DNA of 28,038 bases from a virus: positions 1-28,038 of the IMG/VR virus record IMGVR_UViG_3300048687_000060. One strand, given 5' to 3'. Positions 14,012-22,242 of the stretch are shown piece after piece (within the stretch, counting starts at the first letter, position 1; every line of letters begins with the position of its first letter). Position numbers and translations under genes: made by a program. Under the pieces are notes generated by a model, which saw only the letters and a list, made by a program, of their open reading frames with translations, had not been told where the DNA came from and made no database searches.

Positions 14012-15442
14012 TTAGCGCGCTATTGTTGCGGGATTCTGCGGAGGATCGGCCAGGTGCAGATAGCCTTCGATAATCCCCTGCGCTCCCGTCAAGGAGTCGA
14101 GCAGGTACAGTTCGTACATACGGTCCCGCGCCCGACCCAGCCTTCGGTACTTGATCTCGTGCTTGAACGGCGCGACTGTTCGTTCGTTCGACCACGTTGT
14201 ATTGTCATCGTAGAGATACCGCATCGTCACCGCACTAGATCCGCTGGTCAGTAATCGCAGGTAGTGGTGAAACAGCCACTGCTGATCGGCTTGCGTATAA
14301 GGCGCTGCGCGATACCGGCGGATGCGGTTCCCGTCGTCGCCGTAGATGTGCAAGCCCTGCTCGTAGATCTTGGTGTGGTCGCCATCGGGGAACGGTGCTT
14401 CCGAAGTGCGGGCCACGATGTGCTTGCCGAAACAGAACGCATGGAATGAAGCCCCGCGCCAGTGCTCCCAGTGATCCGCGTTCCACCTTGCCCGCTCGTG
14501 CCACATGTTGGTCGAGAGGTTATAGACCAGGCACGCCTTCGCCTTCGGGAAGCTCAGCACATAGAACGTGTGACCGTTCTCCGTATACCCCGAGCCAGTA
14601 ATACACTGGTCCGTTCCCAAGTCCAGATACGTCTTGATCAGATACTCGATCGCCTGGTTCGAGATCGGGACCGGCGTGTATCCTTCGGTTCGAAAGACCC
14701 GTCCGTAGCCGTGCTCGTTCATTCCCAGCCAATACAGCTTCCGGTCAATTCTGGTCACACTCCACGGGGCCATCGTGCCCTGGTCGATCGTCGCGCCGTC
14801 GATGGGGGCGAACGGAAAGTCCGCATTCCCGCTGTCGTACCAGACACTGATGGATCGCTGCCCAAACAGCCACAGGTGCCCTTCATGCGCCTCTAACCGC
14901 ACCTTGCGGTCGACCGGCCCCTGCGATTGGGCAGTATCGAGCGGGTCCCACGTCAATCCCGGTGTCGATCCTCCCGAGATCTGGATTGTCTGCCCATCCG
15001 CCAACAGGATTATGTAATACCCATCGAGATAGACAACTGAGATCGCCCCGTCGTAAGTCTTGTGCGAGACACCACCGGTCGCGTACCAGATCTGATCGCC
15101 ACTTGCGACTAACAGGCTCGTCCCGTTGGCAGCGAACTGCACCGGGGTTGCCGCGCTGAGGACGCCACCGGTTACCGCCGTGGCTGCACCGCTCGAGAAG
15201 ATCTCGAACAAGCCGCCCTGAGCTACGGCGAACAAGCGGTTATCCCCCGCCCACAATCCGCGGATCGGCGGGTTGGTTAACGTCGTGAAGACCTGCAATC
15301 CGGGTATCGGGGCGAGCTCGACTTTGCTTTGTGCTGTGCCGGAGGTGTCTACGATGGGAAACCAGTTGGTTACGCGACTGCAACTCCATAAGGAATCACG
15401 AGTTACGTCTATGCCGCCACATAGACTAAATGGATTAATCAT
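14012..15442 (-). CDS. P22 gp10-like tail hub / packaged-DNA stabilisation protein
   Basis: The product is 476 residues, close to P22 gp10 (472). The N-terminal ...SLWSCSRVTNWFPIVDTSGTAQSKVELAPIPGLQVFTTL and repeats of WAGDNRLFAVAQGGLFEIF and GTSLLVASGDQIWYATGG are typical of this beta-propeller-like family, as is GHLWLFGQRSISVWYDSGNADFPFAPIDGATIDQGTMAPWSV. The C-terminal region includes GRARDRMYELYLLDS. gp10 plugs the portal after packaging, with gp4 above. No ribosome site is seen before the ATG at 15442, and a plus-strand HNH gene starts only 15 nt upstream, so the insertion may have changed its initiation region. Confidence 0.85.
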   Translation of the reverse strand: MINPFSLCGGIDVTRDSLWSCSRVTNWFPIVDTSGTAQSKVELAPIPGLQVFTTLTNPPIRGLWAGDNRLFAVAQGGLFEIFSSGAATAVTGGVLSAATPVQFAANGTSLLVASGDQIWYATGGVSHKTYDGAISVVYLDGYYIILLADGQTIQISGGSTPGLTWDPLDTAQSQGPVDRKVRLEAHEGHLWLFGQRSISVWYDSGNADFPFAPIDGATIDQGTMAPWSVTRIDRKLYWLGMNEHGYGRVFRTEGYTPVPISNQAIEYLIKTYLDLGTDQCITGSGYTENGHTFYVLSFPKAKACLVYNLSTNMWHERARWNADHWEHWRGASFHAFCFGKHIVARTSEAPFPDGDHTKIYEQGLHIYGDDGNRIRRYRAAPYTQADQQWLFHHYLRLLTSGSSAVTMRYLYDDNTTWSNERTVAPFKHEIKYRRLGRARDRMYELYLLDSLTGAQGIIEGYLHLADPPQNPATIAR

Positions 15443-15456
15443 GATACAATAGTCAA

Positions 15457-16122
15457 TTGGTATCCGACAGTAAAATCTGGAAGCCGGTTCCGAGCCTTAA
15501 GAATATCTATGAGGTCAGCAACTGCGGCGATATCAGAAGAGTCTCTGTTAAAACGAAACTCTCTATTGAAGATGTGGACTTAATACGCTCCGATCGAGAG
15601 GCGGGCAGAAGCTGGCAATCCATCGCTGACAAGGTTGGCGTCTCGAAAATGGCCGTCCGAAAGGCTGTAAGGCCCCGGTTATTCAGTTTTCGAACTCAGT
15701 ACAGACAACTGAAACCGCAGAAGTCATCGCATGGATATCCTATGTTGCGGGTTTCCTTGGATGGCATCCCACGCACTGTCGTAATGCACCGACTAATAGT
15801 TGAAGTCTTCCTGGGTCCTATCCCGAAGGACATGGAAGTTAACCATAAGAACGGCAAACGAGATGATAATCGCATTGAGAATCTGGAAATAGTCACCTGC
15901 TCAGAGAATGCGCGTCACAAGATCGATGTTCTCGGCTATAAACATATTGGACTAAAGGGGTCAGCTTGCCCCTCGTCAAAACTTAACGAAGCAAACGTAG
16001 CAGAGATCAAGGCCCTCAAGGCTACAGGACACACCAACGCATCTTTAGCAGAACGCTTTGGAGTGAAAGACCGGGCGATTAGAAACATACTAGCCCGGCG
16101 AAGTTGGAAGCATTGCCCTTAA
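15457..16122 (+). CDS. NUMOD4-HNH homing endonuclease with two helix-turn-helix parts
   Basis: The product is 221 residues from a TTG at 15457, the only start ahead of the conserved N-terminus; TACAAT at 15445-15450 could be a -10, which would make the message nearly leaderless. Residues 7-29 are a NUMOD4 target-binding motif (WKPVPSLKNIYEVSNCGDIRRV). Residues 35-73 form a helix-turn-helix (IADKVGVSKMAVRKAV). Residues 84-157 are the HNH core (MHRLIVEVFLGPIP, VNHKNGKRDDNRIENLEIVT). A second, similar HTH ends the protein (LAERFGVKDRAIRNIL). It is antisense to the virion operon, between the gp10-like gene and the collagen-like fibre. Confidence 0.88.
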   Translation: MVSDSKIWKPVPSLKNIYEVSNCGDIRRVSVKTKLSIEDVDLIRSDREAGRSWQSIADKVGVSKMAVRKAVRPRLFSFRTQYRQLKPQKSSHGYPMLRVSLDGIPRTVVMHRLIVEVFLGPIPKDMEVNHKNGKRDDNRIENLEIVTCSENARHKIDVLGYKHIGLKGSACPSSKLNEANVAEIKALKATGHTNASLAERFGVKDRAIRNILARRSWKHCP

Positions 16123-16202
16123 TCGCGATGCGGACCAAAGCGAATCGCGGGTAGCGCTGGTTTCGCCGCAAAGGTTGAAAGGCGATATGGGCATATATAC
16201 GT

Positions 16203-17288
16203 CTAGCTAATTTGCCAGTACATCAGCGAAACGCCGAGATCCGTGCCGCCGGCGGCGCAGGAGATGAAGAACCCGATCTGATCCGGCCCTCCCGTCATCC
16301 AGTCGCCGCGGAGCCGTGTGTCGAATACTTCCCAGTTGATGCTATCCGGCGAATAGCTTGCGATCAGGTTGGTGCCGTTGTCCTGAATCCGCATCCAGAA
16401 ATACGGCGGGTAAAAGAAACTCCACCACCACTGATTCGACGTCACGATAATGTAATCCGCGGAGAAGGACGTGCCGGTGTTCCACTTGCTGTTGGCGAGG
16501 AACGTTCCTTGTGAATTATTTTGCCCCGCCGTGAAGGCAACAAGCTTTCCGCTCGATGCCTGCCGGAAGCAGATGCCAAAACGCATGTCCTTCGACACCA
16601 TCGGCCACCACTTCACCAGCTTTGCTGTCAGTGTGTAAGGCGCGGCGGGAGCAGTCCGGTAGCGGATACGGATGGTGCCCCCGGCATCGGCAACGCTGCG
16701 AATGCGCTCTATGCCGCTACCGCTTTGTATAGTTGCTGTCCCCTGGTTATCCCAGGACCAGCCCGCGGAGGGAACATTGCCGTCCACCGGGAGGCCATAG
16801 CTTCCTACAATCGTGACGTCTGTGCGGTTATTCGCCGCGTCGTCAGTTACCACCACGCCCGTGCCGGTAAAGTTGAGCCCTGCGCGTTGCGTCAGAGCCG
16901 CACTACCCTCGTCGTGGATCGTGTGTCCGCCGCTTGCAACGGTCACGTTGGTGCGGTTGTTGGCTGCATCATCCGAAGCCGTCACGCCAGAGCCAACGAA
17001 GTTGAGCGCGGCACGCGCCGTTAGTGGCGTGCCCTCCTCCTGAATCGCTGGGGTGGGCCCAGCCGGTCCGGGCGCTCCAGCAGGCCCCGCTGCGCCGGCA
17101 GGTCCGGTGGCTCCGGCAGGTCCAGTGGCGCCAGCGGGTCCAGTCGCGCCAGCAGGTCCGGGAACGGTGCTGTCGGCGCCAGCAGGCCCAGCCGGTCCTG
17201 GGGGTCCACCCGGAGTCCCCGGTATGCCTTGCGGCCCGGTGGGTCCGGGTGGCCCCGGAGGTCCGGGAATCGGTACACAGTTAGACAT
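16203..17288 (-). CDS. Collagen-like tail fibre protein
   Basis: The product is 361 residues. Residues about 8-78 are Gly-X-Y collagen repeats including tandem GPAGAT units, expected to form a triple helix. Two copies of a module follow (about 80-165), each with [32 protein letters not shown], a sequence often found after phage collagen segments. The C-terminal 190 residues are a beta-sandwich-type domain with [50 protein letters not shown], reminiscent of concanavalin/LamG folds that bind sugars. A host-receptor role is inferred. It lies between the NUMOD4-HNH insertion and gp4-like factor 2. Confidence 0.82.
   Translation of the reverse strand: MSNCVPIPGPPGPPGPTGPQGIPGTPGGPPGPAGPAGADSTVPGPAGATGPAGATGPAGATGPAGAAGPAGAPGPAGPTPAIQEEGTPLTARAALNFVGSGVTASDDAANNRTNVTVASGGHTIHDEGSAALTQRAGLNFTGTGVVVTDDAANNRTDVTIVGSYGLPVDGNVPSAGWSWDNQGTATIQSGSGIERIRSVADAGGTIRIRYRTAPAAPYTLTAKLVKWWPMVSKDMRFGICFRQASSGKLVAFTAGQNNSQGTFLANSKWNTGTSFSADYIIVTSNQWWWSFFYPPYFWMRIQDNGTNLIASYSPDSINWEVFDTRLRGDWMTGGPDQIGFFISCAAGGTDLGVSLMYWQIS
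17098..17151. repeat. Tandem 18-bp repeat encoding GPAGAT
   Basis: Three consecutive 18-bp units at 17098-17115, 17116-17133 and 17134-17151, with a partial fourth, encode GPAGAT on the minus strand. They differ mainly at third codon positions. Copy number in such collagen tracts can vary by slippage or recombination. Confidence 0.7.
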
Positions 17289-17301
17289 ATGCTGATATCA
17301 G

Positions 17302-17481
17302 ATGGCAACTCAAGATGGCAAGATGGACCCTGCCACAAGGGCACGGTTAGAACAGCGGGAGAAGCGCTTACACCTCGACTTACTCGCCTGGTGCGCTAAA
17401 GAGAACCTAGCAGTAACTGTCGCTGCAGATATCGTAACCGCAGCCGCCGAACCCGGAATCCATCTCGGGGATCGGGCTTGA
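17302..17481 (+). CDS. Small antisense ORF between fibre and gp4-like genes
   Basis: A 59-residue frame begins at the ATG at 17302, 14 nt from the divergent start of the collagen-like fibre, and ends inside the 3' end of the gp4-like gene (75-nt antisense overlap). The protein is amphipathic (TRARLEQREKRLHLDLLAWCAKENLAVTVAADIV). I see no strong ribosome site. Similar short plus-strand genes occur elsewhere in this virion cluster, which supports it a little. Function unknown; could be spurious. Confidence 0.38.
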   Translation: MATQDGKMDPATRARLEQREKRLHLDLLAWCAKENLAVTVAADIVTAAAEPGIHLGDRA

Positions 17482-18189
17482 GTTAAACGACTTGACCGCA
17501 GCCTTGCTGTCGATGGCCCGCTGTTCGATCACCTGCAACAGGTTATTCGGGATCTTCATCATGATGAGTGCCGCCGGCGCGAGTTGCAACGCCAATCCCC
17601 AACGCAACGCCAGCGCATACCCGGGAGGAAAGCCGTATTGCGAATCAAGATCCGCAAACCCGGAGAGCGTCTGCCAACTCTGCAATGCCAGCGACTGTCC
17701 GTCAGACGGTGCGGGGTTAATGCGGACATTCGCGTTCGGATACGCCCGGTCGATGTGGATGCCGCAGTTGCAGCCGCAGTCCATCCACCCGGACCGCAAG
17801 ACCAACTGATGGCAGTTGCCGTCCGCGCATCCGCACCCGCAATCGCACGCGACTAACGCAGCGCTCATCACCCGCTGCGGCCGTTCGCCGCTGAGCGTTC
17901 CGCCTGGTCCCAGCGTATAGGAGCCAACGCCCGCAGTCAGCGGATACACACTCCGCTGTAACGCGGGGATCATCAGCGATTCGGTGTTCCAGCTATCGAC
18001 CATGTCGTTGAGCAGGCCGAATGCATCTTCATGGCCCTCAGGGCTGGTCTGCTGTCCTGGACGCAAGACACCGAGGGCTCGGTACGCATCGTAGATCAGC
18101 CGTCGCGCCGTGACGCTACCGGTCCCGCCGCTGCCGTTGCTACCGCCCCAGATAGCGGAGTTCCAGAGGGATTGGTTAAACTGAGGCAT
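17407..18189 (-). CDS. P22 gp4-like tail accessory factor, Cys-rich version
   Basis: The product is 260 residues from the ATG at 18189, which has AGGA upstream; a frame extension to 18333 overlaps the previous gene. The gp4-like features are a helical N-terminus (TARRLIYDAYRALGVLRPGQQTSPEGHEDAFGLLNDMVDSWNTESL), the paired strand YPLTAGVGSYTLGPGG, and PPGYALALRWGLALQLAP. It differs from the second copy at 20363 by an insert of closely spaced cysteines (CDCGCGCADGNC, CGCNCG) and a Cys-bearing C-terminus (GFGGCGYDICSDSYC). gp4 proteins extend the portal and close the head. The cysteines could bind metal or form disulfides in the virion. Confidence 0.78.
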   Translation of the reverse strand: MPQFNQSLWNSAIWGGSNGSGGTGSVTARRLIYDAYRALGVLRPGQQTSPEGHEDAFGLLNDMVDSWNTESLMIPALQRSVYPLTAGVGSYTLGPGGTLSGERPQRVMSAALVACDCGCGCADGNCHQLVLRSGWMDCGCNCGIHIDRAYPNANVRINPAPSDGQSLALQSWQTLSGFADLDSQYGFPPGYALALRWGLALQLAPAALIMMKIPNNLLQVIEQRAIDSKAAVKSFNSSPIPEMDSGFGGCGYDICSDSYC

Positions 18190-18290
18190 TACTGTGGTCC
18201 TGTTAGTTGTCGCTTCACTTACGCTAATCGCGGTCTTCTCGTTCTTTTCGCTACTGCTGTTTGTCGGCGCTTGGCCCGGTCGAAGCTGAC

Positions 18291-20330
18291 TCAGGTGTAA
18301 CTGGGCCACCACTGTGAGTCGACCGCATCCCACACCAACTCCAAAGCCCTGCCGGCAACGGCGGTGCCGGCCACCCGGATATTGCCCGCGGTGGTCCAGG
18401 TGAAACCGGCCACCGGAAGCAGGGTCAGTTTTTGGGAGAACGTGTCTGGCACGGTAATGGTGTTGATGGGAGTCGTTCCGAGGATGATGGTCACCGGGTT
18501 GACCGGAGATATCGTTGCGGCAGCGTTGATGGGCGTGGCAATCACGTCGTCGATCCCCTTGTTGCCGACCACATAGCGGTTAACGCCCTTGCCGGATACC
18601 GGGACGTTTATCGACTTGAAGGTGTTGCCGATCACCGCGGTATCTACCGCTGCGGCGTTGATCTGGACGCCCGTGCCGCCGATCATCAGGTGATTCGAGC
18701 TGACACTGGTCGCCCTTGCGCTTGCCCCCACCGCTATGAGTACGGGTATTTCCGGGGTGCCGCCCCCGTTCATGTGGTTCCCCTCGATCATCACGTTCGC
18801 CCCGTTGGTGTCGACCAGCGGCACGGAGGACGAGCCGGCCCCCCCGGTGATGAGGTTGGAGGAAAAGAGCACCGAGTCGGTACTGCTGGTCAGCTTCAGC
18901 GGATTCACGTTCGCGGCGGGATTCAGCGACATCCAACAGTTAACTATCTGCAGGTTGGCTACATTCTGCGCGTAGACGCCCGCACCCTCCATGTCGCACT
19001 CCGAGACGAAGTAGTTGCTCTGCGCCCCTCCACCTGAACCGGGAGGCATGGCAGGGCCGAAATAGATGGCCGCGGTGGTGCAGCCGTTCATGATGCAATC
19101 CCGGAACTCGAGCCCTGACGTCCAGTCGCCGATGCGGAACGGGTTGCCGACGATATCCGCCGTCTCGCAGTGCATCAGGTTACAGGTGATCGACTGGTTG
19201 CCTGCATCCTGGCCCGAGATGAAGACCGCGTGGCTACGAGTCGCTTTGATGTAGTTGTTCCACAGGTTGACCTGGATGGCCCGGTAGAGGTTGATGCCGC
19301 CCCAGATCAGGTTGTTGCCGTAGATATAGCAGTCGCGGATCTCGCACCGGCCCGCATTGCGGACGTTGATCGCCCACCCTGAAGTCCAGGCTGCGCTGGT
19401 GGTGGAGAAGACCAACCCCGAGACGACTGCTGTCACAGTCCCGGCCGCCCCGTTGTCGCCGATCCAGATGCAGTCGGTATTAATTGATGCCTGCTTGATC
19501 TCGCATCCCCAGATGGGCACTCCCTCAAGTTCATGAGCATCCGCGAGCCAGATCGGCGCGTGGATGGTGGTGACCTGCTGGGTCACGGCGACATAGCGCG
19601 AGAGGTTCAGCGCTTCCTCGATGCCCGCGGTCGCGCTTGAGATCCTCCAGGCCCCACTGTGCGCGAAGGCGCAGGTAACAATCACCGTGCCGGATGCCGC
19701 GCCCGATACCGCGGTTCCCCCGGTAATCTCGACAGCTTCCGGCGTTCCCGTGCCCTGATCGATCCAGAGAAAATGGTGTTTGTCCGTTCCATTGACTCCT
19801 TGCGGCACCGGGGTCAGCGTGATCACGTTCGCGCCTATGATCAGGTTGCCGCCGGGAAGCTGCGGTGTGAAGTTGTAGGCATGCGCGATGATCGTAGACC
19901 CGCTGCCACCCGAGCCACCGACGTTGCTCAGGTTCGGGCCGAGGGCTTGCTCGATCGCCTCGACTTCGGCAACCAGAGCGTTATGATGCCACGCATCGAT
20001 ATTCGACTTGAGCACCGATCCCGAGGCGTGCGATGACGGCTGCGTGCCGTCGAAGCCGCGGACCACTGTGATGTTATTGCCGCTGACGGACGACACGCTG
20101 ACGATCTCGCTGTCAATCGACAGCAGCATGTCCTGGACGATCCGCGAGGTGTCGCCAAGGGTGAAGATCGTGTCGCCGGAGCCGACGTTGCCGCGCAGGG
20201 TAGCCTCGACGCGGTTGGCGGCCACCTTCAGCGAGGCGTCGGTGACAACGCTTCCGGGGTAGCGGGCAACGGGACGGACCAGCGTCCCCTGCATCAGACC
20301 AACGCAGTTGTCGCCGTTAGTAGTAGTCAT
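18291..20330 (-). CDS. Tailspike/tail fibre with right-handed beta-helix
   Basis: The product is 679 residues from the ATG at 20330, which has AAAAGGACG upstream; a TTG at 20366 would add 12 residues overlapping the upstream stop. Residues 1-140 form a virion-attachment type module (TIFTLGDTSRIVQDMLLSIDSEIVSVSSVSGNNITVVRGFDGTQPSSHA...AWHHNALVAEVEAIEQALG) found in many phage fibres. Residues about 250-620 show parallel-beta-helix repeats (INVRNAGRCEIRDCYIYGNN, NLWNNYIKATRSHAVFISG, LQIVNCWMSLNP, VMIEGNHMNGGG). A C-terminal cap follows. Such spikes bind and often cut surface polysaccharide; the catalytic residues cannot be assigned. It lies between the two gp4-like genes. Confidence 0.8.
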   Translation of the reverse strand: MTTTNGDNCVGLMQGTLVRPVARYPGSVVTDASLKVAANRVEATLRGNVGSGDTIFTLGDTSRIVQDMLLSIDSEIVSVSSVSGNNITVVRGFDGTQPSSHASGSVLKSNIDAWHHNALVAEVEAIEQALGPNLSNVGGSGGSGSTIIAHAYNFTPQLPGGNLIIGANVITLTPVPQGVNGTDKHHFLWIDQGTGTPEAVEITGGTAVSGAASGTVIVTCAFAHSGAWRISSATAGIEEALNLSRYVAVTQQVTTIHAPIWLADAHELEGVPIWGCEIKQASINTDCIWIGDNGAAGTVTAVVSGLVFSTTSAAWTSGWAINVRNAGRCEIRDCYIYGNNLIWGGINLYRAIQVNLWNNYIKATRSHAVFISGQDAGNQSITCNLMHCETADIVGNPFRIGDWTSGLEFRDCIMNGCTTAAIYFGPAMPPGSGGGAQSNYFVSECDMEGAGVYAQNVANLQIVNCWMSLNPAANVNPLKLTSSTDSVLFSSNLITGGAGSSSVPLVDTNGANVMIEGNHMNGGGTPEIPVLIAVGASARATSVSSNHLMIGGTGVQINAAAVDTAVIGNTFKSINVPVSGKGVNRYVVGNKGIDDVIATPINAAATISPVNPVTIILGTTPINTITVPDTFSQKLTLLPVAGFTWTTAGNIRVAGTAVAGRALELVWDAVDSQWWPSYT

Positions 20331-20362
20331 TTCGAGTTGTCGTCCTTTTGCGCTGAAGCGAA

Positions 20363-21013
20363 TCAAGAAGCTGCGGGTACAGCCGCCGAAGCCACGCCCT
20401 GCCCGATAGCTGCGGCGTTCATGCTGGCAATCGCAGTCGTCGCCTGCGCTACCCCAGATGCAACTTCGGGCGGTAACGCCGAGCCGTATTCGGGGGCCAG
20501 CACCCCGGCTAATCCAAAGCGGAGGGCCTGTTCATATCCGGGTGGCAGGTTGATCGTATCGGCTAGCGAGGCGAACTGCGCGAGCGGACGCAAGACGTAC
20601 ACGTTGAGTGTGCTGCCGAATCCCGGAGACGGCCAGAGGAAGATGGACCCGACAGGGTAGCCGCCATCGTAATAGAGTTCCTTGGCGAACTTCGAGGTAG
20701 CCGTCCGGTCCTTGGGCTGGGTCCATTGCTGCGAGTTGACGATCGCTACCGGGAAGCTGACCCCACCATTGATCACCTGTGCGGAGAGAATCCTTACCGG
20801 ACGTGTGGGGAGCGGATACAAGGCCGCTCCGGTCAAGTCGATTCCCTCTCTCGATTCCTGATATACAGGCACGCCCGCCGCGGACCAGCTCCCGATGAGT
20901 TGGTTTAAAGCGGTGAGCGCGTTATCCGATTCGGTCGCGGTTGGCTGCTCGCCCGAGTCGAGCACGCGAATCAGGCGCAGTGTGGAATTGATAAATTCCT
21001 GCACGGTTGGCAT
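20363..21013 (-). CDS. P22 gp4-like tail accessory factor
   Basis: The product is 216 residues; P22 gp4 has 166. The ATG at 21013 follows AGAGGA. The helical N-terminus (TVQEFINSTLRLIRVLDSGEQPTATESDNALTALNQLIGSWSAAGV) and PPGYEQALRFGLAGVLAPEYGSALPPEVASGVAQATTAI match the gp4 family well, including the conserved PPGYE-ALR motif. The protein would form a ring under the portal that receives the gp10-like hub. It starts the run after the HNH insertion at 21097 and precedes the tailspike. A second copy with a Cys-rich insert is at 17407. Confidence 0.82.
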   Translation of the reverse strand: MPTVQEFINSTLRLIRVLDSGEQPTATESDNALTALNQLIGSWSAAGVPVYQESREGIDLTGAALYPLPTRPVRILSAQVINGGVSFPVAIVNSQQWTQPKDRTATSKFAKELYYDGGYPVGSIFLWPSPGFGSTLNVYVLRPLAQFASLADTINLPPGYEQALRFGLAGVLAPEYGSALPPEVASGVAQATTAIASMNAAAIGQGVASAAVPAAS

Positions 21014-21096
21014 ATTTGTCCTCTAAAATAGATAAGGGCCTGCGCTGCTTCTAACAGCCCAGACCCGCTGCACCAAAGCCCGATGGAGGGGCTACG

Positions 21097-21603
21097 ATGC
21101 CTACCCAACCTACCAGATTCGAGTACCTGCTTGAAGCACTCAAGCACCCACCGGCAGATGAGTCAACGTGTATGGAGTGGCCCTATGCATTGAACCGTGA
21201 CGGCTACGGTCGCCTGAAATCGGCAATGGGAACATGGGCCCATCGCGCTGCTTATATTCTTTACTACGGTCCTTTGTTACCCGGGCTTTGGTACATCTGC
21301 CATCACTGCGACAACCCTAAGTGCTTTCGCCCTTCCCATTTATTCCTTGGAACACCTACCGACAACATGCAGGACTGCAAGCATAAAGGCCGCTACAGAG
21401 TCCGCCCCGTATACGGAGCAGGAAACGGACGCAGTAAAGTAACCGAAGCCCAGATAGGGGAGATAAACACAATGTATCTTTCCGGCAACTTCCAGAAGAA
21501 AGATATTGCAAAACAATTCGGAATTAACGCTTCAACGCTAAGGAAAATCGCTACTCGGAAACTCTGGGCTCATCGCACCGATCTCGAGTGGGATAAGCCC
21601 TAG
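21097..21603 (+). CDS. HNH homing endonuclease, HNH_3 type
   Basis: The product is 168 residues, with GGAGGGG at 21085-21091. The HNH_3 domain occupies about 24-100: CMEWPYALNRDGYGRL, AHRAAYILYYGPLLPG, the metal/active site HHCDNPKCFRPSHLFLGTPTDNMQDCKHKGR. A C-terminal helix-turn-helix (about 115-155: TEAQIGEINTMYLSGNFQKKDIAKQFGINASTLRKI) probably reads the target. It is antisense to the virion operon, between gp4-like factor 1 and the 207-residue gene, and its stop is 3 nt from the stop of the latter. Confidence 0.88.
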   Translation: MPTQPTRFEYLLEALKHPPADESTCMEWPYALNRDGYGRLKSAMGTWAHRAAYILYYGPLLPGLWYICHHCDNPKCFRPSHLFLGTPTDNMQDCKHKGRYRVRPVYGAGNGRSKVTEAQIGEINTMYLSGNFQKKDIAKQFGINASTLRKIATRKLWAHRTDLEWDKP

Positions 21604-21606
21604 TCT

Positions 21607-22230
21607 TCACTTTCCCTTGTGTTTTGGTTCGTCCTGGGCTTTTACTTCCCCGCGATTCGCCTCAGTGCGATTGTGCCTCGCTTCATCTTCGCGCTCCCGC
21701 CGTTTCTCGATCTGCTCCGGTGTCTCGACCGGCTTGAACTGCGGCCGCGGTACGTCCGTGGGGCTGATGGCCCGCATCGGTGCGTTATCGGCGTGGCAGT
21801 CAAGCGACTGGTTGAGTTGCACGTAATCGAGGGATAGCCGCCGGCCGTCCCGGATCGCCTCCGCCTTCTCCTGCAGCGTGAAGTTGCCGGTGCGGGAACG
21901 GGTCGACATCGGATCGGTGGAGCCGTGAGGCGCATCGGCCCATGGTCCTCCGGGAGCGTTCACCTGCGCCGCTTCCTCTTCCGGGGTGTTCACGGCGACG
22001 ACATCCCCGTTGGGCGCGAACATCATTTTAGGGTAGTCTTTGTGCTGGTATTCCAAAGTCCAGCCTTCCCCTAATGCGTCGAATTCTTCCTTACTACCGA
22101 CTACGCGGGGCGGTTCGGTCGCGTGATAGGCATAGCGGGGCCAGAGCGTGATCTGCATCGGGCCGGCGGATGTGCTGTACGCAAATCCGGTCTGATCGAG
22201 TTGCAAGGTGCCATCAAATTCTTGGGCCAT
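21607..22230 (-). CDS. Hypothetical virion-region protein
   Basis: The product is 207 residues, with AAGGAG before the ATG at 22230. The N-terminal part has MQITLWPRYAYHATEPPRVVGSKEEFDALGEGWTLEYQHKDYPKMMFAPNGDVVAVNTPEEEAAQ, a pattern (sensor-like EEYDALGxGW...YPKxxY) seen in many unassigned phage virion-region proteins. The C-terminal 60 residues are highly charged (EQIEKRREREDEARHNRTEANRGEV). It follows the coat gene by 12 nt, so it may be a capsid-associated or decoration protein, but this is context only. Confidence 0.6.
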   Translation of the reverse strand: MAQEFDGTLQLDQTGFAYSTSAGPMQITLWPRYAYHATEPPRVVGSKEEFDALGEGWTLEYQHKDYPKMMFAPNGDVVAVNTPEEEAAQVNAPGGPWADAPHGSTDPMSTRSRTGNFTLQEKAEAIRDGRRLSLDYVQLNQSLDCHADNAPMRAISPTDVPRPQFKPVETPEQIEKRREREDEARHNRTEANRGEVKAQDEPKHKGK

Positions 22231-22242
22231 AGTAATCTCTCC

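Noticed and set aside
17053-17295. Plus-strand frame rich in Gly-Pro-Ala
   Set aside because: Codons GGN CCN GCN read as Gly/Pro/Ala-type codons on both strands, so this is the mirror image of the collagen repeats of the minus-strand fibre.
18432-19037. Plus-strand frame of 201 codons inside the tailspike
   Set aside because: Antisense to clear beta-helix repeats; Arg/His/Val-rich shadow composition.
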